From Clostridia bacterium (GTDB lineage: Bacteria > Bacillota > Clostridia > TANB77 > CAG-508), in NCBI GenBank assembly GCA_900772235.1, contig CAAGQX010000141.1:1-7611 (forward strand): a stretch of 7,611 nt of DNA, read 5' to 3'. The first letter of the stretch is position 1; each line of letters begins with the position of its first letter. Shown here piece after piece: positions 1-6,342 of the stretch. Position numbers and translations under genes: made by a program. The notes under the pieces were generated by a model. The model worked only from the letters and a program-made list of their open reading frames with translations. It searched no databases and had not been told where the DNA came from.

Positions 1-1
1 C

Positions 2-64
2 GCCAGATTAAGAAATTCTAATTCGGCTCGGGCCAAAGTTCAAATTCTCAAAATTTTATATTAA
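2..64 (+). CDS. Possible C-terminal tail of a gene cut by the window edge (doubtful)
   Basis: One forward frame is open from the edge for 20 codons and ends in TAA at 62-64. The tail contains NSNSARAKVQILK, which lines up loosely, in register, with the conserved C-terminal end of the 16S rRNA methyltransferase RsmH (pattern N-S-R-S-R-S-A-K-L-R). That is a weak, short resemblance from memory. Against it, the frame uses GCC, TCG, CGG and CTC codons that are rare in the neighbouring genes. The opposite strand is also open to the edge here, from a TTG near 37. The GC-rich patch may therefore be part of a repeat or RNA element rather than protein-coding DNA. Confidence 0.2.
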   Translation, partial: ARLRNSNSARAKVQILKILY

Positions 65-112
65 TTTTTATAGCTAATTTTTTGCTATATTCTTATTGCA
101 AAATTAAAAAAT

Positions 113-224
113 AGCCCAACACAGGAGTTTATATATTTAGAATAAATTGGAGACCTCCGAAAAACTTCGCAGGCGTGGGTCCAATTTATTATAAATATAT
201 AACTCCGACGAGATTGGGCGGGCT
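113..224. ncRNA. Long rod-like hairpin: candidate structured RNA or palindromic mobile element
   Basis: Four nested pairings were found by eye. GCCCAA (114-119) pairs with TTGGGC (214-219); AGCCC (113-117) could instead pair with GGGCT (220-224). GGAGTT (124-129) pairs with AACTCC (201-206). The nine bases 131-139 pair with 192-200, and the eleven bases 141-151 pair perfectly with 180-190, leaving only one bulge (130) and one mismatch (140/191). The head is an asymmetric loop (152-153 against 174-179) capped by CCT-C-CGAA (154-161) pairing with TTCG-C-AGG (166-173) around an AAAC loop. No RNA family was recognised. Read on the minus strand the structure ends in GGGCTATTTTTT, which resembles an intrinsic terminator, so that strand may be the transcribed one. 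It could equally be a MITE-like element. Strand is left open. Confidence 0.4.
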
Positions 225-273
225 GTTTGTAGCAATGCAATTTAAATAATCCATTTTATGTGTTTTTGTATTT

Positions 274-299
274 GCGGGCGATTAAAATCGCCCCTACAT
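274..299 (-). repeat. Small GC-rich palindromic repeat, copy 1
   Basis: GGGCGATT (276-283) and AATCGCCC (286-293) form a perfect 8-bp palindrome around two A residues. Read on the minus strand the unit starts TGTAGGGGCGATTTTAATCG and continues CCCGC. The same unit, with a few changes, recurs in the opposite orientation at 7441-7468, which marks it as a dispersed repeat. No coding potential is seen. Confidence 0.6.
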
Positions 300-399
300 T
301 TCCAATTTGTATATAAATGCCTACACAAATTACAATTTACCGTAACTTTTATAGCATTGCCCTAATAAAATATAATAAATAATTACCAAATTTTTATCA

Positions 400-428
400 T
401 TTATCTTTGTGTTTCATAGTGGTATAAT
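400..428 (+). promoter_or_regulatory. Promoter of mecA, extended -10 type
   Basis: A perfect TATAAT lies at 423-428 and is preceded by TG one base upstream (TGGTATAAT, from 420), an extended -10 element. The -35 position 17 bp upstream (TTTATC, 400-405) is weak, as is usual for extended -10 promoters. Transcription would start near 435, giving a leader of only about 15 nt before the mecA start. Confidence 0.6.
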
Positions 429-438
429 TATATTATCT

Positions 439-444
439 GGAGGG
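439..444 (+). promoter_or_regulatory. Ribosome binding site fixing the mecA start
   Basis: GGAGGG sits six bases before the ATG at 451. It rules out the in-frame ATG at 409, which lies upstream of the -10 box and would not be in the transcript. Confidence 0.85.
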
Positions 445-450
445 ATTTTA

Positions 451-1032
451 ATGCAAATAGAAAAAATTAATGAAAATAAATTAGAAGTAATAATAAATAT
501 AGAAGATTTAAACAAGAAAAACATTAGCTTGCAATCCTTTATGTCTAATTCTACACAAAATGATGATTTACTTTTTGAAATTTTAAACCTTGCTAAAGAT
601 AAAGTTGGTTTTAATTTAAAAAATTGTGAAATTATTGTAGAATCTTTTTCTATTCCTTCAAAAAGTTCGTTTATTTTAGTTGTTACTCGCATTCCTAAAG
701 GAAATGAACTTATAAAATTAACACCTTCATCTACATCATATAAGAATTTAAGTTTAGCTACTTCAGTGCTTTGTAGCTTTGATAATTTTGAAGATTTTTG
801 TATGTTTTGTAAATCTATAAATAAAAAAGTTACTATACAGTCTTCTTTATTTTTACTAAACAATACATATTATTTACATATAAAATTCAAAAAAATAAAA
901 GATGTTAAACCAGTAGTTTCATCCCTATTAGAGTTTGCAAGTGCTTTCTTTTTTAATAATTTTTTGGATGAAAATGCAAAATTGCTTATTAGAAATTGTG
1001 CTTTAGAAAAGAGTAAAAAATATTTTGTTTAA
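451..1032 (+). CDS. mecA: MecA-family adaptor protein for the ClpC/ClpP protease
   Basis: The 193-residue product matches the MecA layout. The N-terminal substrate-binding part starts MQIEKINENKLEVIINIEDL, then has an FMSNS...LLFEIL segment and ends with a V-x-x-F-S...ILVVTRIPKG strand region (about 1-84). A short linker leads to a C-terminal domain (about 98-185) with FDNFEDFCMFCKSI, SSLFLLNNTYYL and a closing ENAKLLIRNCALE. MecA proteins deliver substrates to the cytosolic AAA+ unfoldase ClpC and promote its oligomerisation; in Bacillus subtilis the best-known target is ComK. The substrate here is unknown. At 193 residues it is somewhat shorter than the B. subtilis protein (about 218), mainly through a short, less acidic linker. 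The gene stands alone with its own promoter and terminator and converges with the M23 peptidase gene. Family assignment is by recognition of both domains. Confidence 0.85.
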   Translation: MQIEKINENKLEVIINIEDLNKKNISLQSFMSNSTQNDDLLFEILNLAKDKVGFNLKNCEIIVESFSIPSKSSFILVVTRIPKGNELIKLTPSSTSYKNLSLATSVLCSFDNFEDFCMFCKSINKKVTIQSSLFLLNNTYYLHIKFKKIKDVKPVVSSLLEFASAFFFNNFLDENAKLLIRNCALEKSKKYFV

Positions 1033-1042
1033 TTTATACTAA

Positions 1043-1084
1043 AAAATCATAGATAATGGGTTTGTTCCCATTCCCTATGATTTT
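1043..1084 (+). terminator. Terminator hairpin after mecA
   Basis: AAAATCATAG (1043-1052) pairs with CTATGATTTT (1075-1084), and AATGGG (1055-1060) pairs with CCCATT (1067-1072) around TTTGTT, with a small internal loop between. It lies 10 bases after the mecA stop codon. Read from the other side it is followed by six T residues, so it may also stop minus-strand read-through. Confidence 0.75.
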
Positions 1085-1126
1085 ATAATAAATAAAAATT
1101 TTTTAATGTTCTTTATATTACCTAAC

Positions 1127-1152
1127 AAAAAAGCAACCTAAGTTGCTTTTTT
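1127..1152. terminator. Bidirectional terminator between mecA and the M23 gene
   Basis: GCAAC (1133-1137) pairs with GTTGC (1142-1146) around CTAA, flanked by A6 (1127-1132) and T6 (1147-1152). The symmetric A and T tracts suit termination from either side. It ends three bases from the stop codon of the minus-strand M23 gene and is most likely that gene's terminator. Confidence 0.8.
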
Positions 1153-1155
1153 ATT

Positions 1156-2142
1156 TTAATATAAATAATTTTGTGGGTTTAGTGTTGTTCCATTTACTCT
1201 TATTTCTAAATGTAAATGTGGTCCTGTTGAATTTCCAGTTGAACCAACTGTTGCTATTGTTTGCCCTTGTGATACAGATTGACCTTCTGTAACTTCAAGT
1301 GTATTGCAGTGGGCATATAGCGTTTCAACACCGTTTCCGTGAGATATTTTTACATAATTTCCATAACTTGTGTTTGAATAATGTACAAGTGTTACCGTTC
1401 CTGCTGCTGCTGCGTGTATAGGTGTTCCTGTTGGTGCTGCAACATCTAAACCTGTATGAGTTCTTCCCCATCTAGCTCCATATCTTGAAGTTATTGTATA
1501 GCCAGATGCTACTGGTTTTATTAAACCTATTCCTAGATCCATTTTAACTTCAGAACTAGCAATTGTGTATGCTCCTCCTGTAGAGTATACAACTGGTTTT
1601 TTATATAAAGCAGTTACTATACTATCTGTTTCTGAAAATTCTTTTAACTCTGTTCCAAATACTTGATTATATGAAATTTTCTTTATATTACTACTTTTTT
1701 TATCTGTTAATTTAGTTATTACTTCTTCTGCTTGTTCCTTAGTTGCCACATAATATTTTTCATCATTGCCTTCTAATATTGCATAATATTCATAATATTC
1801 TGTTCCTGAATTTACTACTTTATTAAATATTTCTTCGTCGTTAGTTTCATGATCTTTTTTTACTAAGCATAATGAGTATTTTGGTAATGTATTAATATCT
1901 ATAAATGCTGTGTTGTCTTTCTCAGCAGCTTCCATATATGTATTTATTTTTTCTTGCATTGCTACTCTATCACTTACATAACCTACAAATTCTCCATTTA
2001 GGCTTACACTATATGTTACTTTATAAAATAAAGAGATTATACTTATTACTAATATACTTGCAATAATTACTAAAAATATTAATTTTAAAGAACTCCTTAT
2101 GTGCACAAATATGTTTTTTATACTCTTTAAAATAATAAACAC
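1156..2142 (-). CDS. Membrane-anchored M23-family (LytM-type) peptidoglycan endopeptidase
   Basis: The 328-residue product has a basic N-terminus, one hydrophobic segment at about 20-40 (signal anchor, rest outside the cell), an unassigned region of about 41-185 beginning YSVSLNGEFVGYV, and a C-terminal peptidase M23 domain (about 205-328). The zinc-site motifs are intact: H229-T-G-L-D233 and H309-L-H311, with a further histidine in LYAH278. H229, D233 and H311 would bind zinc, with H278 and H309 catalytic by family analogy. Such enzymes cut peptide cross-bridges in the wall. The middle region resembles N-terminal extensions of clostridial M23 proteins but no G5 or LysM domain is recognised. 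It lies downstream of two spore-coat-type genes on the same strand, so a sporulation role is possible, yet it has a sigma-A-like promoter of its own. The start is uncertain: the first GTG (2140-2142) overlaps the Shine-Dalgarno site, and later candidates are near-cognate ATT codons (2134-2136, 2131-2133) or GTG at 2104-2106. Confidence 0.85.
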   Translation of the reverse strand: MFIILKSIKNIFVHIRSSLKLIFLVIIASILVISIISLFYKVTYSVSLNGEFVGYVSDRVAMQEKINTYMEAAEKDNTAFIDINTLPKYSLCLVKKDHETNDEEIFNKVVNSGTEYYEYYAILEGNDEKYYVATKEQAEEVITKLTDKKSSNIKKISYNQVFGTELKEFSETDSIVTALYKKPVVYSTGGAYTIASSEVKMDLGIGLIKPVASGYTITSRYGARWGRTHTGLDVAAPTGTPIHAAAAGTVTLVHYSNTSYGNYVKISHGNGVETLYAHCNTLEVTEGQSVSQGQTIATVGSTGNSTGPHLHLEIRVNGTTLNPQNYLY

Positions 2143-2146
2143 TCCT
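2142..2146 (-). promoter_or_regulatory. Unusual ribosome binding site overlapping the M23 GTG codon
   Basis: On the minus strand AGGAG runs directly into the first GTG (AGGAGTG), leaving no spacer. With normal spacing the same AGGAG would serve an ATT codon 5 or 8 bases further on. No ATG follows in frame before residue 62. Confidence 0.5.
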
Positions 2147-2174
2147 ATCTGGTTTTAAATTAAACACCTTTTAT

Positions 2175-2203
2175 ATTTTACCTAAAAATTACTTTTTTAG
2201 CAA
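2175..2203 (-). promoter_or_regulatory. Probable sigma-A-type promoter of the M23 gene
   Basis: On the minus strand TTGCTA (2198-2203) and TAAAAT (2175-2180) are separated by exactly 17 bp. Transcription would start near 2168, about 25 nt before the GTG at 2142. Confidence 0.45.
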
Positions 2204-2316
2204 TTATTAATATATGTGTTATATTTTGTTATATTCCTATTTTTATATATAATCTCTTTTTTTCTTCTTTTTTCTCTGTTTAGCTCTCATTTTCTTTATT
2301 TGCTTTTTTTGTAATT

Positions 2317-2562
2317 TTACCCATTTAATTCATTTTTTACCTTATTAATTTCAGTTTGTGGAGCTTTTTGTGCAGGCGTGTAGTAGCCCTTTATTTGTGC
2401 CACTTTAAATAATTCATATTGAAAAGCTTCGTCATTATTTCTTATTTGTTGTATTGTTTGTCTAAATCCAATATTTTCCGCTTCTGATATAACTCCTTGG
2501 TATGTTGTAAGCTCTGCTTTTAGGCTTTCTAGAATATCGTTTACCATATACTTTTCTTCCAT
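2317..2562 (-). CDS. Small CotF-like spore coat protein
   Basis: The 81-residue product fits the Coat F family, small helical coat proteins of the endospore. It shows NDILESLKAELTTYQGVISEA, then an amphipathic helix with FRQTIQQIRNNDEAFQYELF, and the typical end K-G-Y-Y-T-P-A near 58-64, comparable to the G-W/Y-Y motif that closes these domains. No signal peptide is present, as expected for proteins made in the mother cell. The start is fixed by AGGAGG five bases upstream; that site overlaps the TAG that ends the preceding coat gene, so the two are almost certainly translated from one message. After the stop there is a 174-bp gap before the M23 start with no clear terminator, so some read-through into the M23 gene is possible. 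Confidence 0.75.
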   Translation of the reverse strand: MEEKYMVNDILESLKAELTTYQGVISEAENIGFRQTIQQIRNNDEAFQYELFKVAQIKGYYTPAQKAPQTEINKVKNELNG

Positions 2563-2571
2563 TTTTACCTC

Positions 2572-2758
2572 CTAATTTAAAAATGATAATAGTTTTTGTT
2601 TTGTATTTAATGCATCTTGTGCAGCTCCGTGTAAACATCTGCTTTATTTGTGGATCTACGCATTGGTTAGAATACGCATTTAATTTTTGATAAGCTGTTT
2701 CGTGTGCACCTATTAAATGTCTTAAATTCTGTAATTCAACTTGAGTTAAATCTGCCAT
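2572..2758 (-). pseudogene. Small spore-coat-type protein gene with a single-base frameshift
   Basis: From ATG (2756-2758), preceded by AAAGGAAG, the frame reads MADLTQVELQNLRHLIGAHE and continues to DPQIKQMFT (residues 35-43), typical of short clostridial spore coat proteins with an L-Q-N-L-R-H-L-I-G core. After T43 the frame loses all similarity. Dropping one base (2629, a C on the coding strand) restores GAAQDALNTKQKLLSFLN and a TAG at 2572-2574. This is the tail expected for the family and gives a 61-residue protein. The TAG also overlaps the ribosome site of the next coat gene, as expected for a normal gene end. In the unshifted frame the reading continues out of family to 2462, across the next gene. 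The break may be a true mutation, an assembly or sequencing error, or, less likely, a +1 translational frameshift at the rare codon CGG. No convincing promoter was found: a TATAAT at 2843-2848 lacks a good -35. Confidence 0.75.
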
Positions 2759-2868
2759 TTTATTATCTTCCTTTCGTTTTATTAATTTAACATACATATT
2801 TTGAGCATATTTCATTTTTTTATGCAAAATTTACGAATTATTATTATAACTTTCAAGAACTATAAATA

Positions 2869-2890
2869 AAGGGCGCAACTATGCGCCCTT
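2869..2890 (-). terminator. Terminator of the mreD-mrdA-minC operon
   Basis: AAGGGCGCA (2869-2877) pairs perfectly with TGCGCCCTT (2882-2890) around a four-base loop, 14 bases beyond the minC stop. On the minus strand it is followed by TTTATTT. It is one of the most GC-rich stretches in the area and separates the operon from the coat genes on the same strand. Confidence 0.8.
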
Positions 2891-2904
2891 AAATATTAAA
2901 TTTT

Positions 2905-3516
2905 TTATTCTAATACAACTTCATCTTTTTTGTCCACAAAAGCACATCTATAATTTTGCTCTTGTTCTTCTTTTTCCAATTCTTTTACTATGTTTGATAT
3001 TCTTATTTGTGGACTTTCAATTAGGTTACTTGCAATTATTGCTTTTTTATTTCCTTTTGCGCCTGCGTGTGCAAGACCTCTTAGTACTCCCAAAACTACA
3101 ATATTTTCTCCTGCAATTACTTCTGCCCCTGCATTTACATCTCCTAAGATAACCAAACTTCCTTCAAATTCTATTTTTTGGCCAGATCTTAAACTTCCTT
3201 TATGGAATTTGGTTTCAGAATTATTTATTTCTTGTTCAAAAGTTTTTTTAATTCCGTGTAGTCCTAATACTTTTGGACTATCAAAATTCACTTCAACATC
3301 AATACTTTCTTGTATTAAATTTTTTATTTCGCTAATTTCTTTATTTTTAAGAACCTTTCCAACTACTAAAATAGGTGTTTTTTCTGTTTTATACAATTTT
3401 TTTAATGCTGGAATTTTCTTATTTAAACATTCAATTACTTCTATAAATTCTGCTCCCTCACTAATTCTAACAACTATTTCATCTTTTTTCATACTTATTC
3501 CCACAGGATTTCTCAT
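2905..3516 (-). CDS. minC: Septum site-determining protein MinC
   Basis: The 203-residue product has a variable N-terminal domain (about 1-85), which in the family inhibits FtsZ polymerisation, and an unmistakable C-terminal MinC beta-helix domain (about 103-178): a G-SLRSGQ turn, then L-G-D-V-N-A-G-A-E-V (124-133) and V-L-G-V-L-R-G-L-A-H-A-G (141-152). The C-domain binds MinD and the MinC dimer partner. MinC blocks Z-ring assembly at the poles. The ATG at 3514-3516 follows AGGAGG by six bases. It is the last gene of the operon, 28 bases after the PBP2 stop. MinD, which recruits MinC to the membrane, and a topological factor (MinE or DivIVA) are not found in the window and must be elsewhere if the system works. 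The C-terminal end (about 178-203) is charged and not conserved. Confidence 0.92.
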   Translation of the reverse strand: MRNPVGISMKKDEIVVRISEGAEFIEVIECLNKKIPALKKLYKTEKTPILVVGKVLKNKEISEIKNLIQESIDVEVNFDSPKVLGLHGIKKTFEQEINNSETKFHKGSLRSGQKIEFEGSLVILGDVNAGAEVIAGENIVVLGVLRGLAHAGAKGNKKAIIASNLIESPQIRISNIVKELEKEEQEQNYRCAFVDKKDEVVLE

Positions 3517-3544
3517 ATTTTGCCTCCTACTTAATATTTTTATA

Positions 3545-5629
3545 TTAATTTGCTTGTGAAGTATATGGCTTTGCTGTTCTATCTTCTATTATTTCTTTTG
3601 TGCTTCCAAAATAACTTTCAAAGATTGCTTTTGCAACATTTGCTATATAATATCCGTGTCCACCATTTTCTACAAACACAACTACTGCAATTTCTGGATC
3701 ATTATATGGTGCAAATCCTGCAAACCAAGCATTTACATTCTTGCCCGCCTCTGCAGAACCTGTTTTTCCACCAACTTCAATATTAAAGTTTTTAAAAACT
3801 GAGTATGCTGTTCCTCCTGTTTCTGTTGTAACAGATTTCATTCCTTCTAAAACTGCACTTATTGTTTCTTGGCTAATATTCATATCTTCTTTCTTTTGTG
3901 GTTTTGTACCTAGTTTTTCATTTATAAAATTATCTATTTCAGTTTTATCAATTTCTGTTCCATCTGCTTTAATAATTTTCTTTATTAAAGTAACATCTAT
4001 GTCGTGCCCTCCGTTTGTTACCATTGCTATATATTTAGCAACTTGAACTGGAGTAAAGCTGTTATCTCCTTGTCCAATTGCAGCATTTAGTGTATCTCCT
4101 CCATACCAAGGTTTACCTAAGGCTGCAGATGTTTCTTTACTTGCAAGTAGCCCCGCTTCTTCTCCAACTAGTTCTATACCAGTTTTACTTCCTAATCCAA
4201 AATATCTAGCATATTTTACAAGTGTATCTATTCCCATTCTTCTTGCTGTTTCATAGAAGAAGTAATTACAAGAATGTTTTATTGCTCCAGATACATTCAA
4301 ATAACCGTGTCCTACTCCATAGTCTGTGTAAGACCAGCATCTCCAATTAGTTCCACCATAATAGTACTTTCCTGTGTCGTTAATAGTTTCTGTAGAAGTT
4401 ATGGCTCCCGATTCTAATCCTGCCACTGCTGTTGCCATTTTAAAAACAGAACCTGGTGCACACGCAGTTTGTATTGCTCTATTTAATAAAGCACTTCTAT
4501 CTTCTTGTGTATATTCACTCCATTTTTCATTGCTTATTCCATCTACAAATAGTTGTGGTTCAAAATCCGGATAACTGCACATTGCAATTATTTCTCCTGT
4601 TTTTACATTTATAGCTACAGCTGCTCCAGATTTTGCATCATAAGCCTTTCCAAATCCTCCATTGCAAATCTTTTCTATGGTACTTTTTAATGATTCTTCT
4701 GCAACTTTTTGAAGATTGGCATCTATTGTAAGCATTACATTTGCTCCACTTTCAGCTTCATCTGTTACATATTCTCCTGTAATTGTTCCATCTATAGACA
4801 TATCCGTTTGTTTTAATCCATCTTGCCCTTTTAAGTATTTTTCAAAAACATATTCTATACCCGTTTTTCCTATATAATCTGATATTTGATATCCTTCAGA
4901 TTTTTTGTATTCTTCCTCAGAGATTCTTCCTGTATAGCCTAAAATATGTGAGCCTAAGTTTCCGTATATATATTCTCGAATTGGTGTTTTTTCAATATCT
5001 ATTCCTGGTAAATTACTACTTTGTTCCTCAAATTCAAGCACACTTTGTGCACATATATCTTCTGCAATAGCATATGGTCTCATACTTGTATATCCATTTT
5101 TTTCTATTCCATATCTTACAGCTATAATTTTTCTTGCATCTTGCTTTAAAAAATTATCTAACTCATACTTTTTTATAAATTTTTCTAGAGCTTCTTGCGC
5201 CGTCAAATCTGTTGCTAGCTTATTATCTTTTAGCCATTTTCCTCTGCTTTCATCACTAGAAAAAGTGTATTCCATAGTATCTATATTAATAGGAAATTCA
5301 TCAATGTATTTATCCTTATTTGTTTCTAAAATATTTATTGTTCTTAAAATAGTATTGTTTAGTTCTTCTGTTTCAATTTTACTCTTATAAAGTTCTAAAG
5401 AATATCTTATTTTTGTTCCTGCTAAAGTATTATTATTGCAATCTACAATATTTCCTCTGCTTGCTTTAATAGTAGTTTCTCTTGTTAATCTCGAATTAGA
5501 CTTTTCTAAATATTCTTTTCCATTAACAATTTGCAAAGTAAATAATTTTATTATTATAATTATTCCAATAACATATATTAACATTGACATTATATTATAT
5601 CTAATATTCTTTTTATCTAATTGTTTCAC
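3545..5629 (-). CDS. mrdA: Class B penicillin-binding protein 2 (elongasome transpeptidase)
   Basis: The 694-residue product has one N-terminal membrane segment (about 13-33), a pedestal/dimerisation domain (about 50-270, including R-G-N-I at 58-61 and Y-I-G-K-T-G-I-E near 252-259) and a transpeptidase domain (about 330-675). All three active-site motifs are present: S394-V-F-K397 with the nucleophilic serine, S453-C-N455, and K622-T-G624. The enzyme cross-links new peptidoglycan outside the membrane together with a RodA glycosyltransferase. Placement right after mreD and the YIGKTGIE dimerisation motif favour PBP2 of the elongation complex over the divisome enzyme or SpoVD, though this last choice rests partly on context. 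Translation starts at GTG (5627-5629) behind an AGAGGTGA site, 15 bases after the mreD stop. The length is typical of Clostridia. Confidence 0.92.
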   Translation of the reverse strand: MKQLDKKNIRYNIMSMLIYVIGIIIIIKLFTLQIVNGKEYLEKSNSRLTRETTIKASRGNIVDCNNNTLAGTKIRYSLELYKSKIETEELNNTILRTINILETNKDKYIDEFPINIDTMEYTFSSDESRGKWLKDNKLATDLTAQEALEKFIKKYELDNFLKQDARKIIAVRYGIEKNGYTSMRPYAIAEDICAQSVLEFEEQSSNLPGIDIEKTPIREYIYGNLGSHILGYTGRISEEEYKKSEGYQISDYIGKTGIEYVFEKYLKGQDGLKQTDMSIDGTITGEYVTDEAESGANVMLTIDANLQKVAEESLKSTIEKICNGGFGKAYDAKSGAAVAINVKTGEIIAMCSYPDFEPQLFVDGISNEKWSEYTQEDRSALLNRAIQTACAPGSVFKMATAVAGLESGAITSTETINDTGKYYYGGTNWRCWSYTDYGVGHGYLNVSGAIKHSCNYFFYETARRMGIDTLVKYARYFGLGSKTGIELVGEEAGLLASKETSAALGKPWYGGDTLNAAIGQGDNSFTPVQVAKYIAMVTNGGHDIDVTLIKKIIKADGTEIDKTEIDNFINEKLGTKPQKKEDMNISQETISAVLEGMKSVTTETGGTAYSVFKNFNIEVGGKTGSAEAGKNVNAWFAGFAPYNDPEIAVVVFVENGGHGYYIANVAKAIFESYFGSTKEIIEDRTAKPYTSQAN

Positions 5630-5644
5630 TTTTCACCTCTGTCT

Positions 5645-6178
5645 TTAAAAGTTTAAAAAGTTTTTATTTCCAATAAAATCTTGTTCTAATTTATTTCCGA
5701 ACTTACAAAATAATGGATATAAAATTATAACTAAAATAGCATTGTATATTATTTCTATTACTATAAGTTTTACAAAACTCATTAATTGAATATTTGAAAT
5801 TCCTAAGAAAATTAAATTTAATGCATACACTATAATTTCAAAAGCCAAAGTTAAAACCGTAGACATTAGCATTACAGTTATTCTGTTGTCTTTTGAAAAA
5901 TTTTTATCCAAGATTCCAGAAATTAGTCCTACTACTCCCATTGCAATTGAATATGTGCCCATTTTTGCACCAGCAAAAATATCTAAAAAAAGGCCAAAAA
6001 TTATTCCAAAAAAGAATCCAAAATCTTTCTTTAAAAATAGACCTATCATCATAATAAATATCACAAATAAATTCGGCATTATTCCTGCAATATTAAACCA
6101 AGTAAAAAAATTAACTTGTAAAAAATATATTATTAAAAATATTATTATTAGTAAAAAAATATCTAATACTTTTTTCAT
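5645..6178 (-). CDS. mreD: Rod shape-determining membrane protein MreD
   Basis: The 177-residue product is almost entirely hydrophobic, with about five membrane segments. It carries the MreD signature: M-P-N-L (34-37) followed by a glycine-spaced run G54...G58...G62-L-F-L-D66...G70...G74. MreD is an integral-membrane partner of MreC in the MreB-guided wall-synthesis machine. An upstream in-frame ATG at 6239-6241 exists, but the start at 6176-6178 is preferred because AGGAG lies just before it and the promoter -10 box (6210-6215) falls inside the longer version. It is the first gene of the operon with mrdA and minC. mreB and mreC, which normally precede mreD directly, are absent here; a divergent unrelated gene takes their place. 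Confidence 0.88.
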   Translation of the reverse strand: MKKVLDIFLLIIIFLIIYFLQVNFFTWFNIAGIMPNLFVIFIMMIGLFLKKDFGFFFGIIFGLFLDIFAGAKMGTYSIAMGVVGLISGILDKNFSKDNRITVMLMSTVLTLAFEIIVYALNLIFLGISNIQLMSFVKLIVIEIIYNAILVIILYPLFCKFGNKLEQDFIGNKNFLNF

Positions 6179-6209
6179 ATTTCTCCTAATTTTAAATTTT
6201 TCTTCTAGT

Positions 6210-6238
6210 ATTATAGCAAAAATAATGTGTATTTTCAA
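6210..6238 (-). promoter_or_regulatory. Strong sigma-A promoter of the mreD-mrdA-minC operon
   Basis: On the minus strand TTGAAA (6233-6238) and TATAAT (6210-6215) are separated by 17 bp, and a TG lies one base before the -10 (TGCTATAAT). Transcription would start near 6203, about 25 nt before the mreD ATG. It shows that the operon begins at mreD. Confidence 0.75.
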
Positions 6239-6290
6239 CATTATTTTGTAATATAACTGTAATATAAATTTAACACTATTGTTACACGGT

Positions 6291-6319
6291 TTGTACTTTT
6301 TTATTATATAATATATAAA
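6291..6319 (+). promoter_or_regulatory. Promoter of the zincin-like gene
   Basis: TTGTAC (6291-6296) and TATAAA (6314-6319) are 17 bp apart, with start expected near 6326. A TATAAT at 6307-6312 overlaps the spacer and would have a poorly placed -35, so the first pairing is preferred. The -35 box lies about 50 bp from the -35 box of the divergent mreD promoter. Confidence 0.55.
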
Positions 6320-6342
6320 TACAAAAGATATAAGGAGAAAAA

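Noticed and set aside
113..299. CRISPR array or tRNA/riboswitch in the left intergenic region
   Set aside because: There is no regular repeat-spacer spacing, no cloverleaf, and no recognised aptamer core; only the hairpin and a single palindrome are visible.
409..450. Upstream in-frame ATG extending mecA by 14 residues
   Set aside because: It lies before the TATAAT box and lacks a ribosome site, while GGAGGG is correctly spaced to the ATG at 451.
2243..2290. A 15-codon lysine-rich minus-strand frame between the CotF-like gene and the M23 gene
   Set aside because: No good ribosome site; the lysine run simply reflects an A-rich strand.
2462..2571. Continuation of the first coat gene in its unshifted frame
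   Set aside because: After T43 the sequence becomes basic and unrelated to the family and overlaps the next coat gene; the shifted frame gives the expected ending.
2806..2871. Possible promoter for the coat genes (TATAAT at 2843-2848, or CATA at about 2817-2820 as a sigma-E/K type -10)
   Set aside because: Neither has a convincing -35 at the right distance, and the first would overlap the minC terminator.
2990..3559. Long plus-strand open frames opposite minC and PBP2 (also 3741-4046, 4374-4574, 5436-5648)
   Set aside because: They are antisense to clearly conserved genes, have no family resemblance, and arise from codon bias on the coding strand.
5886..6251. Plus-strand open frame opposite mreD
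   Set aside because: It is the antisense of a hydrophobic coding sequence and shows no independent start signal.
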